From the NCBI GenBank assembly GCA_018268375.1, contig JAFDWS010000010.1, positions 1 to 41,103 on the forward strand: 41,103 nt of DNA, read 5' to 3'. Within the stretch, counting starts at the first letter, position 1. Each line of letters opens with the position of its first letter. Both the position numbers and the translations under genes were made by a program. Source of the stretch: Armatimonadota bacterium (GTDB lineage Bacteria > Armatimonadota > Fimbriimonadia > Fimbriimonadales > Fimbriimonadaceae). Positions 14,706-23,725 of this stretch are shown here, piece after piece. Under the pieces are notes generated by a model. The model did no database searches and had not been told where the DNA came from. It worked only from the letters and a program-made list of their open reading frames with translations.

Positions 14706-15050
14706 CTAGGTGATTACTGCAGCGAGCGCGTAGAGATTGCTCATCTGGGAATCGCTCCAGCCGAGCGTCGCCTTGATGAAGATGGAGATGGCGTCACCGA
14801 GCGTTGACCGGCCGCCGCCGTCCCATTTTGCCGAGAACTGGTCATTCGGGTCAGCCGACACCGCAGCGTCTACCGTGTGCAGGGAGTTCAGCCCTTGCAA
14901 TGCGCTCTTGAGTTGCCAGAGCCACACATCGCCGTCGAGCAAGCTGCCCTCTGGGATGCTTATGCGATAAGTCTGGCCCGTCTGCGTGACGGTCAGCGGC
15001 GGGTCTGCGATGACCTTTGCAGGCAGCCCCTGGTCGAAACAGAATCTCAT
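14706..15050 (-). CDS. Hypothetical late protein
   Basis: A 114-residue protein starting at the ATGA overlap (15050-15047). The first half is beta-rich (PPLTVTQTGQTYRISIPEGS); the second ends in LGWSDSQMSNLYALAAVIT. Because it lies between tail fibre-like genes it is probably a virion or fibre-assembly protein. No family is recognised. Confidence 0.65.
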   Translation of the reverse strand: MRFCFDQGLPAKVIADPPLTVTQTGQTYRISIPEGSLLDGDVWLWQLKSALQGLNSLHTVDAAVSADPNDQFSAKWDGGGRSTLGDAISIFIKATLGWSDSQMSNLYALAAVIT

Positions 15051-15394
15051 GATGCGCCCTCGCAGACAGGCAAGCGGCCATAAAGCTGCTCGATGGTGAA
15101 ATTGTTCGAGACGATTTTCATGCGGATATCGTACATGCCGGGGCAGAGCGCCCCCATTTTTTCAGGCGCGATATTGACGGTGACATAGCCGTCTATGTCA
15201 GGCGCGATCTGCCCGCTTCCATCCGTTGATGACGACTGGAGCACCGGACATCCCCATTGATCCATGGCCGTCAGTGTGACGACGAGATCGGCGGGGAGAT
15301 CGGGCCAGAGCGGTGCGCCATCGGGCGCGCAAAACTGGTGTGTGAATGTCCAATTGGCTGCGCTGGACTGGCGCGGAAAGTAGGGGGCGGCCAT
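15047..15394 (-). CDS. Hypothetical late structural protein
   Basis: A 115-residue beta-rich protein with a Cys-containing middle (DQWGCPVLQSSSTDGSG) and a closing CPGMYDIRMKIVSNNF. I chose ATG 15394 (MAAPYFPRQ), just after the fibre stop; ATG 15415 would overlap the upstream gene by 19 nt. It resembles small immunoglobulin-like or decoration domains of phage particles, but I cannot name a family. Confidence 0.65.
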   Translation of the reverse strand: MAAPYFPRQSSAANWTFTHQFCAPDGAPLWPDLPADLVVTLTAMDQWGCPVLQSSSTDGSGQIAPDIDGYVTVNIAPEKMGALCPGMYDIRMKIVSNNFTIEQLYGRLPVCEGAS

Positions 15395-15396
15395 CG

Positions 15397-16527
15397 TCAA
15401 AGCTTCATAAACCATGTGCCGAGGCGGCCCGGCTGGATAATCGGTGTTGGCAACCCCTTACCCGCATCGGCCAGCGTGACCCCGGTCGTCGCGCTTCCCG
15501 TCACACCGACCGCAGGCGTCCCGCCATTGGTTGCGCTGCCGCCAACACCGTTCGCCAGACCGCCCTGAAAGTTCAGGCTGTGCGTATGGCCCGGATCGGT
15601 GAGCGTGTGATTGTGCTGCGGCATTTCAGCCGCTGTCTGCGTGATGGACTGCGATCCGCCGACCGCGCCGACAAGTTGCGCGTCGGAGAACATGGAGGCG
15701 CGGAACGAAAGATTGCTCGCCGTCGATCCTGCGTAGTTCGTGTCCAGCGTAACCGTTGTAGAAGACGGTATGTCGATGATCTTGCCCGCAGCCGCCCCGT
15801 TGATGACGACCGACATGCCACGGGCGAGACCCAGAGACGAGGCGACCGTCACGGTCGGGCTGCTGTTTATTACCGACGCCGTGGTGATGATCTGGATCGA
15901 CTGCGCAGCAGTATTGCCCATATCGTCGATGCCGGCAGCGGTGTAGCCGCGCATGGTCGGAATGACGATGGTCTTGTTTGCCTGCCAGTCGGCGGTGGAT
16001 GATACGCCCCGCCCGCTCGATACCGGAGCGATAGCATCATTCAGATTGTTCCAGAGATAACCGAACAGATTTTCCGCGTCTCCAGCCGCATATTCCGTCG
16101 CGCCGGACGCTGCACTGCCGAGCGTGCGCCCGTTCATACGGACAAAGCCGATCATAGACCCTGCCCGCAGCCTCCAGATAGGGTCGCCGGTCTGGAGAAG
16201 CTGGTCACTTGTCGGGGATGTTCCGCCCCCGCTTCCCGACGATGGCGCGGGATTGTTCACGACAGCCGCATCGTACAGCGCCACATCCTGCGCCGACCGA
16301 ATGACAACGCGATAGTCCGTGAACGGGAGATAGATGGGCGGGAACGTTCCGTTGGACAGCGCGACAACCGGGAACGCGTGGGGCGTTGTCAGGTCTGGAT
16401 CGACGTAGACCGTCAGCGGATTGTTGGTCTGCGCCGCGAAGAAATATGCCTTCGCGCCGACTGCCAGACAGCCGTTTTCGTCGAAATACGGCGTTGGACG
16501 GGGATCGAAGATTGCGCAAGACGCCAT
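15397..16527 (-). CDS. Tail fibre protein with collar-type C-terminus
   Basis: A 376-residue receptor-binding fibre candidate. The N-terminus (PTPYFDENGCLAVGAKAYF, LPFTDYRVVIRSAQDVALYD) resembles the virion-binding domain of podovirus fibres. After a Gly/Ser linker at about 95-105 comes a tail-collar-like region; the C-terminal SITQTAAEMPQHNHTLTDPG, GHTHSLN and IQPGRLGTWFMKL are the His-rich metal-site pattern of phage collar domains (as in T4 gp12-like tips). The start overlaps the ejection protein stop (TAATG). Confidence 0.85.
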   Translation of the reverse strand: MASCAIFDPRPTPYFDENGCLAVGAKAYFFAAQTNNPLTVYVDPDLTTPHAFPVVALSNGTFPPIYLPFTDYRVVIRSAQDVALYDAAVVNNPAPSSGSGGGTSPTSDQLLQTGDPIWRLRAGSMIGFVRMNGRTLGSAASGATEYAAGDAENLFGYLWNNLNDAIAPVSSGRGVSSTADWQANKTIVIPTMRGYTAAGIDDMGNTAAQSIQIITTASVINSSPTVTVASSLGLARGMSVVINGAAAGKIIDIPSSTTVTLDTNYAGSTASNLSFRASMFSDAQLVGAVGGSQSITQTAAEMPQHNHTLTDPGHTHSLNFQGGLANGVGGSATNGGTPAVGVTGSATTGVTLADAGKGLPTPIIQPGRLGTWFMKL

Positions 16528-18578
16528 TATTGCTGGTCTCGTCTATTTCGGGAACTCTGGGAACCGAGGGCAAGGAGCCGACTCATGAGCGCCGCCGCTT
16601 TCGCGCTTCCTTCCGGCGCAAGAGCGAGCCGTCGAAACGCTGCCGCGCCCTCCGGGTCAGTGAGGATGCGCGCGATCTGGTCGGTGTTCTGACCCATGTT
16701 GTACTGTTCGAGCGTTTCGCGGAATCGGCGCGGAGTGTGTGTGAACAGGCTCGCGGCGTCCGCCATGGCGGACTGAATCGAACCGCCCTGCCCCATGATC
16801 TTGTTGAATTCGGTATTGAAGGCGGTCTGAGACCCGATGCGCTGGCGCTGGCCGGTCGCTTCCATGACCCGGAGGAAGCGGTCAAAACCATTGAGTGCTT
16901 CCGGGCCATGAAGCGCCTGAATCGCAGCCGACAGATTGGCCGCCTGCTGTGTATTGCCTCGGATCGCCGCCGCGAACGATGCGCCACCGAATTGCGACGG
17001 GCCGGCCTGCAAGTTCCGGGTCGTCTGGTTGAAAATGCTTTCGATATGCGCGCGCACTAGCTGGCCGGCAACGCCGGGGCGTTGCGCAGCGAGCCGCGTG
17101 ACGGCATCCGTGATTTCGCGGGCGCTGTTCGGCAAAGGGTTGCGCGGGAAAAGCGCATCCATGGCCTGCTGCGTTGGCAAGTCTCTCTGCGCAAGTTTTC
17201 CGATAGGGCCGTTGACGAGCGGGGCGAGTTCCGTGTCCCGCAATTTCTGTTGCGCCATGCGGGCGGCTTCGTATGTGCCGATCGTGCGCGGCTGCGTCGC
17301 TGTTGCTGCCTGCGATCCAGTCGCGGTATCGGCAGCCGCCATCGGCGCGGCGCGCGCATCCTCTAGATTGGCGGCCATCAGATTGGATGTGTGAGCCTGC
17401 CCGGGAACGCGGGCGTTGTCGGCTTGCTCGCGAAGACGGCGCTGCACGAGGTCAATGACCGCCGGGCTGTCGTTTGGCAGGTTCTCAATGGTCCGGTTCA
17501 AAGCCGGATTGTTTCTGATCTCCTGCAATGTCTGCGCATAAAGCGGGTCGCCGGCCAGCGCATTGGCCACAGGCGCTCCTACTCGCTCCTGTTCTGCGGC
17601 CTGATACAATGGTCGGGTCCGCGCATTGATGTCGGCTTGCGCGCCCCTGACAATATCCTCTGCCGCCTCACCGACCCGCGGGCCGATGACGGACGGGCGA
17701 TCCGTATACCCACCAAGGCGGGTCAGCATTTCGTCGCCGGCCACGCTGACCTGCCCCGGACGCTGCGCCATGAACGGTTTCAGGCCACCATTGCCCTCGA
17801 CCACGCGTTGAAGGTCCGCAAGGCCTGTCGCGCCATTGGTGACGGCCTGAGCGGCTTCCGCGCGTGTGATCGGGACGCCTACCTGCTGCGCTTCCTGAAA
17901 CAGACGCTCGGTCGCTTCGACCTGCTGCGGCGTCATTCCTTCGGCCGCACGGGAGATCATCGCCCCGGCATTGTTCGGGCGGGTGACGAAAGCGCCCACG
18001 CCGCCCGTACCGATTGCCGCCGCGCCACGCGCCCAAGGCTCCAGCGCCGTACCGTGCGTTGCCTGCCCGGCCGCTTCCGACGCAATGCCGGGTATGACGC
18101 CATAGGTCAGGGCGTTTTTGGCCATCCCGCCGGGGCCTAGAAGCGCGCCGGGGATGAACTCTGCGGCCGTACCCGCGAATTTTCCTGCCGTGGTTTGGGG
18201 TTCGTACAGAGGGCCGGTAACGCCCTCGATAGCGCCTTGGACATTCTTCGGGGTGAGGACGGTGAGGACAGCGCCGGGGCCGATGGCCGGAAAGCCACGG
18301 GCGGCATGAATCTGGGCGGCTCGCTCAGGCGATATTGTCTCGCCGCCCCATAGGGCTGGGGCGTTGCGATACCCCTTGTCCACTAGGTCGCTAAGAAACC
18401 CGGGCAGCCCAACCACGGCCGCAGCGCCGCGCGCCAATCCAGCCGGGACGGCCTTCGCCACATCCACGGCGGCATCTTTCACCGGAGACGCTTCCGGCTT
18501 AAGATCGTCGAATGTGATGGCGCGGCTGCCTTGGCTTTGGGCCGCCGGGGCTAGATCGTCAAACGTCAATGCAGGCAT
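16527..18578 (-). CDS. Large DNA-ejection / internal virion protein
   Basis: A 683-residue protein of the ejection-protein type. The N-terminus holds two copies of a short TFDDLxP motif (ALTFDDLAP and AITFDDLKP), then a hydrophobic Gly/Ala region (AGLARGAAAVVGLPGFLSDL), and the rest is long Ala/Gln/Arg-rich helix, ending in RLLALGSQSSRNRRD. Podovirus internal proteins of this kind leave the capsid with the DNA and help it cross the envelope. Its neighbours are two other ejection-type genes and the tail fibre. The start codon overlaps the opposite-strand ORF at 18569 by 10 nt. Confidence 0.75.
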   Translation of the reverse strand: MPALTFDDLAPAAQSQGSRAITFDDLKPEASPVKDAAVDVAKAVPAGLARGAAAVVGLPGFLSDLVDKGYRNAPALWGGETISPERAAQIHAARGFPAIGPGAVLTVLTPKNVQGAIEGVTGPLYEPQTTAGKFAGTAAEFIPGALLGPGGMAKNALTYGVIPGIASEAAGQATHGTALEPWARGAAAIGTGGVGAFVTRPNNAGAMISRAAEGMTPQQVEATERLFQEAQQVGVPITRAEAAQAVTNGATGLADLQRVVEGNGGLKPFMAQRPGQVSVAGDEMLTRLGGYTDRPSVIGPRVGEAAEDIVRGAQADINARTRPLYQAAEQERVGAPVANALAGDPLYAQTLQEIRNNPALNRTIENLPNDSPAVIDLVQRRLREQADNARVPGQAHTSNLMAANLEDARAAPMAAADTATGSQAATATQPRTIGTYEAARMAQQKLRDTELAPLVNGPIGKLAQRDLPTQQAMDALFPRNPLPNSAREITDAVTRLAAQRPGVAGQLVRAHIESIFNQTTRNLQAGPSQFGGASFAAAIRGNTQQAANLSAAIQALHGPEALNGFDRFLRVMEATGQRQRIGSQTAFNTEFNKIMGQGGSIQSAMADAASLFTHTPRRFRETLEQYNMGQNTDQIARILTDPEGAAAFRRLALAPEGSAKAAALMSRLLALGSQSSRNRRDQQ

Positions 18579-18976
18579 CGGACCGCTTGTCTCGCTCCAT
18601 TTGGATGATCGTTCAGATCGCCGCGATAGGCGTTCTTGTTTGGCTCATGACGAGGGAAGACGGCCGTGATCTTGGCGGCGCGCTTTTCGTCGCCATCGTC
18701 GTCGTCGCGTTCCTGACCGCCGTCATCACGAACGTGTGGGATTGGGCGGTAGGGAAGCTACGCCGCGATTCGACTCCCGCCCCTCTTTCGGGTTCGATTG
18801 TCCCTGTCAGGGAGGGATGGGATGCTGACCGAACGCGAATTGAAGGTAGAAGCCAGATTGATCGCGATGCAGAGCTTGCTGACTTCAACAGCAGCGCTGC
18901 TCTACATCGTGACGGGGTATACGGACGAACAGATCAAAGAGGTAGAACGCGGGATACTCGCGACGCGCAGTCTTGA
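18569..18976 (+). CDS. Opposite-strand two-pass membrane protein (moron candidate)
   Basis: A 135-residue ORF on the strand opposite the late operon. Residues about 12-27 (WMIVQIAAIGVLVWLM) and 38-56 (GALFVAIVVVAFLTAVITN) are clear membrane segments, followed by WDWAVGKLRR and a charged tail. ATG 18569 has no good ribosome binding site; ATG 18605 (MIVQIAAIG) is an alternative. The last 155 nt overlap the next gene, so the C-terminal tail may be extended by chance. The orientation suggests expression apart from the late genes, perhaps in the lysogen. Confidence 0.55.
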   Translation: MQASDRLSRSIWMIVQIAAIGVLVWLMTREDGRDLGGALFVAIVVVAFLTAVITNVWDWAVGKLRRDSTPAPLSGSIVPVREGWDADRTRIEGRSQIDRDAELADFNSSAALHRDGVYGRTDQRGRTRDTRDAQS

Positions 18977-19100
18977 AGCGTTCGGTGGAGACCCCGCAAC
19001 CAGCGATTTACTTTCAGCCGAAATCGAAGACGCCTCGCGAGAGCTTCTATCTCAGCTTTCTGAGAAGGTGCGAGACGTGAGGTCTCGATTATCACGCTGA
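18822..19100 (+). CDS. Opposite-strand helical protein (moron candidate)
   Basis: A 92-residue protein reading MLTERELKVEARLIAMQSLL..., predicted almost wholly helical, with a Leu/Ala-rich segment near residues 20-40 and an acidic C-terminal half ending in VRDVRSRLSR. GGGAGG lies about seven bases before ATG 18822, a strong ribosome binding site; a longer frame starts at 18798. It follows the two-pass membrane protein and ends 12 nt before the convergent transglycosylase gene. I recognise no family. Confidence 0.65.
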   Translation: MLTERELKVEARLIAMQSLLTSTAALLYIVTGYTDEQIKEVERGILATRSLEAFGGDPATSDLLSAEIEDASRELLSQLSEKVRDVRSRLSR

Positions 19101-19112
19101 CCGGGACCTGTC

Positions 19113-20876
19113 TCATAGACCACTCGCATCGATGCCGTTTTGCCGAAGACGCTGAATGACAGCCTCTTTCGGAATACCCTTGGCGATAGCCGCTCGCGCG
19201 TTGGCAAGAGATTCCTGCGTTTCGGCGGGTGACAGCCTCGCGCCGCCCTGCGGCTGCGGGGCGGGCTGCGTCGGGGCCGGTTGCTGTGCCGCCTGCGGAA
19301 ACAGCGGGTTTTTCTCTGCCCATTCCGAAAGCTTCTGGTCGAAGCCCATATCGAGCCGGCCGCCGTTCGCTTTCGCATAATCGCGCGCGAGTTTCGCCAG
19401 ATCGGCCTTGCGCCGCGCCACCGCGAGACCGACCGCGAGAATCTGACGGTTGCCCTCTTTCGTGTTCCCCGTGTTCGCCGTCGTGCGCGCGATGAAATCG
19501 CGATCCGCGTTGGAAATGCCAGCGCCGAGCGAACCGCCGGCCGCGTCGAGAATGGCTTTGTTGGATAGCTTCTCGAAAAGCTCGTTCGGCGCGGCGTCCT
19601 TTGCGTCCGTGATGCCGAGTGATGCCAGCGCACGCTTCGCCTGCGTCGCGACAGGACCGCCCGTCCCCGAATAGAACGACGGATCGTCAACGATCTTCTG
19701 CATGTATTTCAGCGTGTTGACCTCGCTGACCGAGTTGCGGCCCGCTTCCTGAATGTCGCCGTAGGTTTTCGCGTACTGCTTGGCGACCTCTTGGTCATAG
19801 GCCCCTTCGGCCTTCTGCTGAATATTGACCTCCGTCGTCGGCTTCATCGGCGCTTTAATGTCGCCGTTCACATTGCGCAGAACCGGCCCTTTGTAATCGG
19901 CAGGGATGCCGTACTTTGCGAAATCCGATTGCGGGACCGGCGTCCACTTCTCCTTATCGAGGTCCTTCAATTGCTGATTGGTCTGCTCAAGGAGAATTTT
20001 TGCAGCGGAACGCTGCGCATCGCTCATGTAGGGAGAGCCGATAGCGCGGGTGATATTGTCCCGCTTCGCTTCAAGTTTCGCGCGGGCCGCATCGTCGCCG
20101 CCGTCAACCGACGCGTTGATCTTGATCGGGTCCCCGTCATTCGTCGGCCCGGTGAATGCCATCGTTCCGGCTGGCGGCGATCCTGACGGGCTGTATGCCG
20201 CCGTGAACTTGCGAGAGTAGTCCGCAACCGACGTGCCGAGGATGTCGCGCGCATTCGGATTGTTCATCCCGCCTTCGCCCGCGAACCACGCACGTGCCGC
20301 ACCTTCCGGTCCATATTTCGCGACATACTGGCCGAAGCGATGCTTGAACGTCGCGTCCTGTGCCGCCTGATCGGCAATGAACTGTTCCGGCGTCAGGCTT
20401 CGGCCGAGCGCAGCTTGCGTCCACTGCGGGATATTATTTCCCATGATGCCATAGCGGCCATAGGCCCGATCTCCCGTCTTCGTAAGGGGGCCAAGCGCGG
20501 TATAGTCGCCGCTCCCACGACTTTCGATAGACGCAATCGCATTCCCGGCTGCATCGTCCGTTGGTGCATAAGACGCCGGCCTCACCGATGTCTGCGAAGC
20601 CGGGGGCGCGCCGCCGCCCATGATTCCGGCAAAGACAGCATTGCCCTTGGCAAGATTTGCCTGATCCTGCCCCAACTTCGCCAGCGACAGCACAGTGTTC
20701 AAATCAGCGCCACCCTGTGCGGCGTGCTGCAAGGCGGCACTGTAATCATTACCCGCGAGGTCGCTCCCGAGCATCGAAAGCAACTGCTGCTGCCGCGCCT
20801 GTTTGAACGCGCCGCCAACGGTATCGCCCAGATCGCTGAGCATACCATAGAGGTTGAGAGACGGGTTATAGGACAT
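19113..20876 (-). CDS. Ejection protein with lytic transglycosylase domain
   Basis: A 587-residue protein starting at ATG 20876 (MSYNPSLNLYGMLSDLGD). After about 100 helical residues comes a transglycosylase-type domain: IESRGSGDYTALGP with catalytic Glu E118, then YGRYGIMGNNIPQWT and YGPEGAARAWFAGEGG, the pattern of virion peptidoglycan hydrolases. The remaining 350 residues are helical and Gln/Ala-rich with a Pro/Gln linker near the end. It should open the murein locally during DNA entry. It lies next to other ejection genes; the opposite-strand cassette ends just after it. Confidence 0.8.
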   Translation of the reverse strand: MSYNPSLNLYGMLSDLGDTVGGAFKQARQQQLLSMLGSDLAGNDYSAALQHAAQGGADLNTVLSLAKLGQDQANLAKGNAVFAGIMGGGAPPASQTSVRPASYAPTDDAAGNAIASIESRGSGDYTALGPLTKTGDRAYGRYGIMGNNIPQWTQAALGRSLTPEQFIADQAAQDATFKHRFGQYVAKYGPEGAARAWFAGEGGMNNPNARDILGTSVADYSRKFTAAYSPSGSPPAGTMAFTGPTNDGDPIKINASVDGGDDAARAKLEAKRDNITRAIGSPYMSDAQRSAAKILLEQTNQQLKDLDKEKWTPVPQSDFAKYGIPADYKGPVLRNVNGDIKAPMKPTTEVNIQQKAEGAYDQEVAKQYAKTYGDIQEAGRNSVSEVNTLKYMQKIVDDPSFYSGTGGPVATQAKRALASLGITDAKDAAPNELFEKLSNKAILDAAGGSLGAGISNADRDFIARTTANTGNTKEGNRQILAVGLAVARRKADLAKLARDYAKANGGRLDMGFDQKLSEWAEKNPLFPQAAQQPAPTQPAPQPQGGARLSPAETQESLANARAAIAKGIPKEAVIQRLRQNGIDASGL

Positions 20877-20880
20877 GGCG

Positions 20881-21579
20881 TCAGCTAAACAGACCTTTGA
20901 TACCGGACCAGCCGCCGAGGCCGCCATAGGCCTGGCCGCCGAGTTTCAGACCACCGAGAATCCCGCTGAACAGGTTCGCCTGTCCCTGATTATTCGCGCC
21001 CTGATCCTGGATCAGGCCGTTCGCCCAAGCAGACCCCGCCTGATTGTTCGCCTGCTGGTACATGCCGGCCTGATTTTGTCCATATCCGTAGTCGAGATTG
21101 GCAAGTGTATTCTGTCGCCCCGTCTCGCCTTGCGCGGCGCTCATGCCCATCTGGGACAAGCCGCCGATCCTCGAAATCCAGTCCCCGAAATTCTGATTGG
21201 CAAGGCCTTGCCCATACTGCATCAGCGCCTCTTGCTGATTGCCGGAGCCGAGCATGCCGCGGGACGCCGCTGACCGATCGAGGGCTTGCAAACCCTGATC
21301 CATCGCAAACTGATAACCGGGATTGCTGTTCTGGAATGCGGAGAGCGCCGCGTCCTTGCCGCTCTGTCCATTGAGGCCGAGCGCATTTTGCAGCATCGAA
21401 AGACCGCCCTGCCCGGCTTCCGAATAAGGCGCATAGTAGTTGTTCGACGTGAGATCGGCGCGCGCCTTGTCGTACCCGGAACCGAGCGCGCCAAGGCCCT
21501 GCTGCAAACCCATCTGGGCAAACATCTGCTGTAGCAGCGCGCCTTGCTGGCCGGCACTATTCCCACCGAAAATGCTCAT
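20881..21579 (-). CDS. DNA-ejection protein (gp7-like)
   Basis: A 232-residue Gly/Gln/Asn/Ala-rich protein (GGNSAGQQGALLQQMFAQMG..., NNYYAPYSEAGQGGLSML, SNPGYQFAMDQGLQALDRSA, GLANQNFGDWISRIGGLS). The pattern NPGYQFRxxQGxxAxxxxAAxxG is a signature of podovirus ejectosome proteins. It starts at the ATGA overlap at 21579. It probably leaves the head with the DNA together with the two larger ejection proteins. Confidence 0.8.
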   Translation of the reverse strand: MSIFGGNSAGQQGALLQQMFAQMGLQQGLGALGSGYDKARADLTSNNYYAPYSEAGQGGLSMLQNALGLNGQSGKDAALSAFQNSNPGYQFAMDQGLQALDRSAASRGMLGSGNQQEALMQYGQGLANQNFGDWISRIGGLSQMGMSAAQGETGRQNTLANLDYGYGQNQAGMYQQANNQAGSAWANGLIQDQGANNQGQANLFSGILGGLKLGGQAYGGLGGWSGIKGLFS

Positions 21580-21722
21580 GGAATCGCGCCCTTCATTTCA
21601 TCTAGAACGGCAAGCAGTGCCACGAAGAATTCGTACCAAGCGCGCGTTAGAAGGCCTGTCTTTGGATCGGTCATGGCGATATTGGCCGGCGGAAGCGGCG
21701 GGAGCGTTCTGGTCACCGGCAT
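21576..21722 (-). CDS. Small late protein
   Basis: A 48-residue protein MPVTRTLPPLPPANI..., with the block MTDPKTGLLTRAWYEFF followed by a short hydrophobic helix (VALLAVLDEMKGA). I have seen the TDPxTGxxTRxWYxFF sequence in small podovirus late proteins beside neck genes. It begins two bases after the gp10-like stop and ends by overlapping the next ATG (ATGA). The exact role is unknown. Confidence 0.75.
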   Translation of the reverse strand: MPVTRTLPPLPPANIAMTDPKTGLLTRAWYEFFVALLAVLDEMKGAIP

Positions 21723-21723
21723 G

Positions 21724-23151
21724 TCAGAACATCGCTTGCGTCGTGTCCTGCATCACGCCGCCCATGATGCCGGCAAAGACAGGATCGCTGACCTTGAAGT
21801 TCCACTGACGGCCATAAGCGTTCGTGCGTCCGCATCGGTTTATGCTTACGCGGCGGCCGTATTTTCCCTGCTGCCCGAGCTTGCGCGTCACAGGCCGGCC
21901 GAAGGTCGCGCCGCTGTCATCAGACCACGAAATCCACATCGTCGGGTCCGTGACCGTTTCGTCGAGACCATCCGCCCGGCCCGTTCCCGGAACAACCTCG
22001 AAATCCGCCCTCGCGACCGTCTGGCGCTGCGGGAAGTCATCCACAGGGAGTGATGTCACATCGAAGACCAGCGGCTTCCCGTCCTCGTCATAGGTCAGAT
22101 TATCGGGCCGATAAAGGACGCCATTGCTATCGTCACCGAGAAGCCAGTCTCCGAACGCATAGACAGACCGCTCGGCCCGCCACGTCTCGCTCTGGTAGGA
22201 TTTTCGCTCCTGCCACGTCGTGGTCATCGCATCAAAAACCCAGGTCCATGCGTCCGACTTCACGACAATGAAGGCATGGCCATTGTTCATGAACGCGAAG
22301 CATCGCAGCGATGACTTGTCCGTCAAGTTCTGCAAATCCCGCTCGATGTCGCCGGTCGAAATGCGGACGGGCGAATATCCGTTCAACTGGTAGACAATGT
22401 TCGTCGAGGAAACCCACACCAGCGTCGAAGTAAACCCATCCTCATAACCGGCAATCGCGTTCGTCGCGGCGAGACCCTGCTGGATGACTGTTGCACGTGA
22501 AAACGGAAACGCCGTCGCATTCGCCGTGTTCTGCCAGACTTCGCAGAAGGACGGTCCGAACAAGAGAAGCTGGCCGTTGAAGGCGACGCCACGCAGCAGG
22601 CCGCCGGCATGAGATTCCGCCACAACCGCATCGAGCGGATTGACCGTCGTGGTATTCAGTCCCGAGGCGACGCACTGGCCCGAGCGATAGGCGAAGAAGA
22701 AATAGCCGTCGATGAAGCAGACGCTGACAGGAAACCCCACGTCAGGATCGGGATAGTCGGCCGGCGCGCCGGTCGTGGAAAGCACGAACGCCCCGCGTTC
22801 CGGCGACACGCCCACGATATCCGGGACCGTCGCATTGTTCCGCGCCAGTGTGACAAGATCGTCCCCGGCGAGAAACCCGCGATCCGAAAGCGTCGGCACG
22901 CCGCCAATCAACGTGATCGACTGGACGAACTGGTCGTACAGCACAAGCGCCGTGCTGTCGTTCACGGCGATCAGCCCCCGGCAATGCGTGAAGTTGCTCA
23001 CGGCATACCGTTTCAGACCTGGAGCGCGCTTCACGATTACATCTTTCGTGCCAAGCTGCTCGACAATGGCGTTGATCAGGCGAGAGCCGGAAAGCTGCGC
23101 CCGTTCGCCCGGCGACGAATTGGCCGCAAATCGGATCGGAGCCGCAGCCAT
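21724..23151 (-). CDS. Packaged-DNA stabilisation / neck protein (P22 gp10-like)
   Basis: A 475-residue homologue of the P22 gp10 tail accessory family. The opening RFAANSSPGERAQLSGSRLI with NAIVEQLG, the later KRAPGLKRYA and the C-terminal PTMWISWSDDSGATFGRPV with GRRVSINRCGR are characteristic. Gp10 is a beta-rich hub that closes the portal channel after packaging and carries the tail needle and spikes. It follows the gp4-like gene with touching ends, the P22 order. Confidence 0.9.
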   Translation of the reverse strand: MAAAPIRFAANSSPGERAQLSGSRLINAIVEQLGTKDVIVKRAPGLKRYAVSNFTHCRGLIAVNDSTALVLYDQFVQSITLIGGVPTLSDRGFLAGDDLVTLARNNATVPDIVGVSPERGAFVLSTTGAPADYPDPDVGFPVSVCFIDGYFFFAYRSGQCVASGLNTTTVNPLDAVVAESHAGGLLRGVAFNGQLLLFGPSFCEVWQNTANATAFPFSRATVIQQGLAATNAIAGYEDGFTSTLVWVSSTNIVYQLNGYSPVRISTGDIERDLQNLTDKSSLRCFAFMNNGHAFIVVKSDAWTWVFDAMTTTWQERKSYQSETWRAERSVYAFGDWLLGDDSNGVLYRPDNLTYDEDGKPLVFDVTSLPVDDFPQRQTVARADFEVVPGTGRADGLDETVTDPTMWISWSDDSGATFGRPVTRKLGQQGKYGRRVSINRCGRTNAYGRQWNFKVSDPVFAGIMGGVMQDTTQAMF

Positions 23152-23507
23152 CAGAAATAGGTCGCCTGCTGCGGGAAATATTGCGGCTGGCCGTAGGTGA
23201 CGCGCCGCACGCGCTGAATCATGCCCTCTCGCGCGTCACCGCTCGCGGCAGGAATGCCGAATGCCGGGCCGGCTTCATTCGCCAACAGGATCGCAAGGCC
23301 GTTGAACGCCGCATCGGGAATATTCAACGTCTCTTCGTCATCGCCGTTGATCGTGATGGCAATCACGTCGAGACTGCACAATTCGTCGAGAAGGGGCGGC
23401 AATGCGCTCCGCATCACCGCCCAATCTTCCGCCTCCGGCGTCTGACCGGCCGCCGCAACTCCAAGGAGTTCCAGCGCCCGATTGTAGAGGTCCCGGACGG
23501 ACTTCAT
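23151..23507 (-). CDS. Head-completion / neck protein (P22 gp4-like)
   Basis: A 118-residue helical protein: MKSVRDLYNRALELLGVAAAG, then RSALPPLLDELCSLDVIAI and a middle with DAAFNGLAILLANEAGPAFG. The fold pattern and the place directly before gp10 fit the P22 gp4 head-completion family, which forms a ring under the portal. It is shorter than P22 gp4 and lacks the lysozyme-like extension that protein has. Confidence 0.8.
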   Translation of the reverse strand: MKSVRDLYNRALELLGVAAAGQTPEAEDWAVMRSALPPLLDELCSLDVIAITINGDDEETLNIPDAAFNGLAILLANEAGPAFGIPAASGDAREGMIQRVRRVTYGQPQYFPQQATYF

Positions 23508-23509
23508 TG

Positions 23510-23713
23510 TCAGGCGTCCGTGTCCGTCTTTTTCGAAGCGCGACGCGGCGTTTCTTCCGCGTCAGCAACCTCAAAGAACGGATTTTGGCGCGCTGCCTCG
23601 ATCAAGCCTTCATCCTCGACCGGGACGGGCTGACCGGTGATGAACTCGACGCCCCGCCACGATACGCGGGGAGCGTCATTGTTCAGATCGATGTAGGTGA
23701 TCTTCGATGCCAT
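23510..23713 (-). CDS. Small late protein beside neck genes
   Basis: A 67-residue acidic protein: MASKITYIDLNNDAPRVSWRG with a short FITGQPVPVEDE strand-loop and a charged tail. It lies between the structural gene at 23726 and the gp4-like gene. I know similar short proteins (Y-I-D-x-x-D-x-P-x-V-x-W-x-G) next to head genes, but no defined function. Confidence 0.7.
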   Translation of the reverse strand: MASKITYIDLNNDAPRVSWRGVEFITGQPVPVEDEGLIEAARQNPFFEVADAEETPRRASKKTDTDA

Positions 23714-23725
23714 CGTCGCCTCCGG

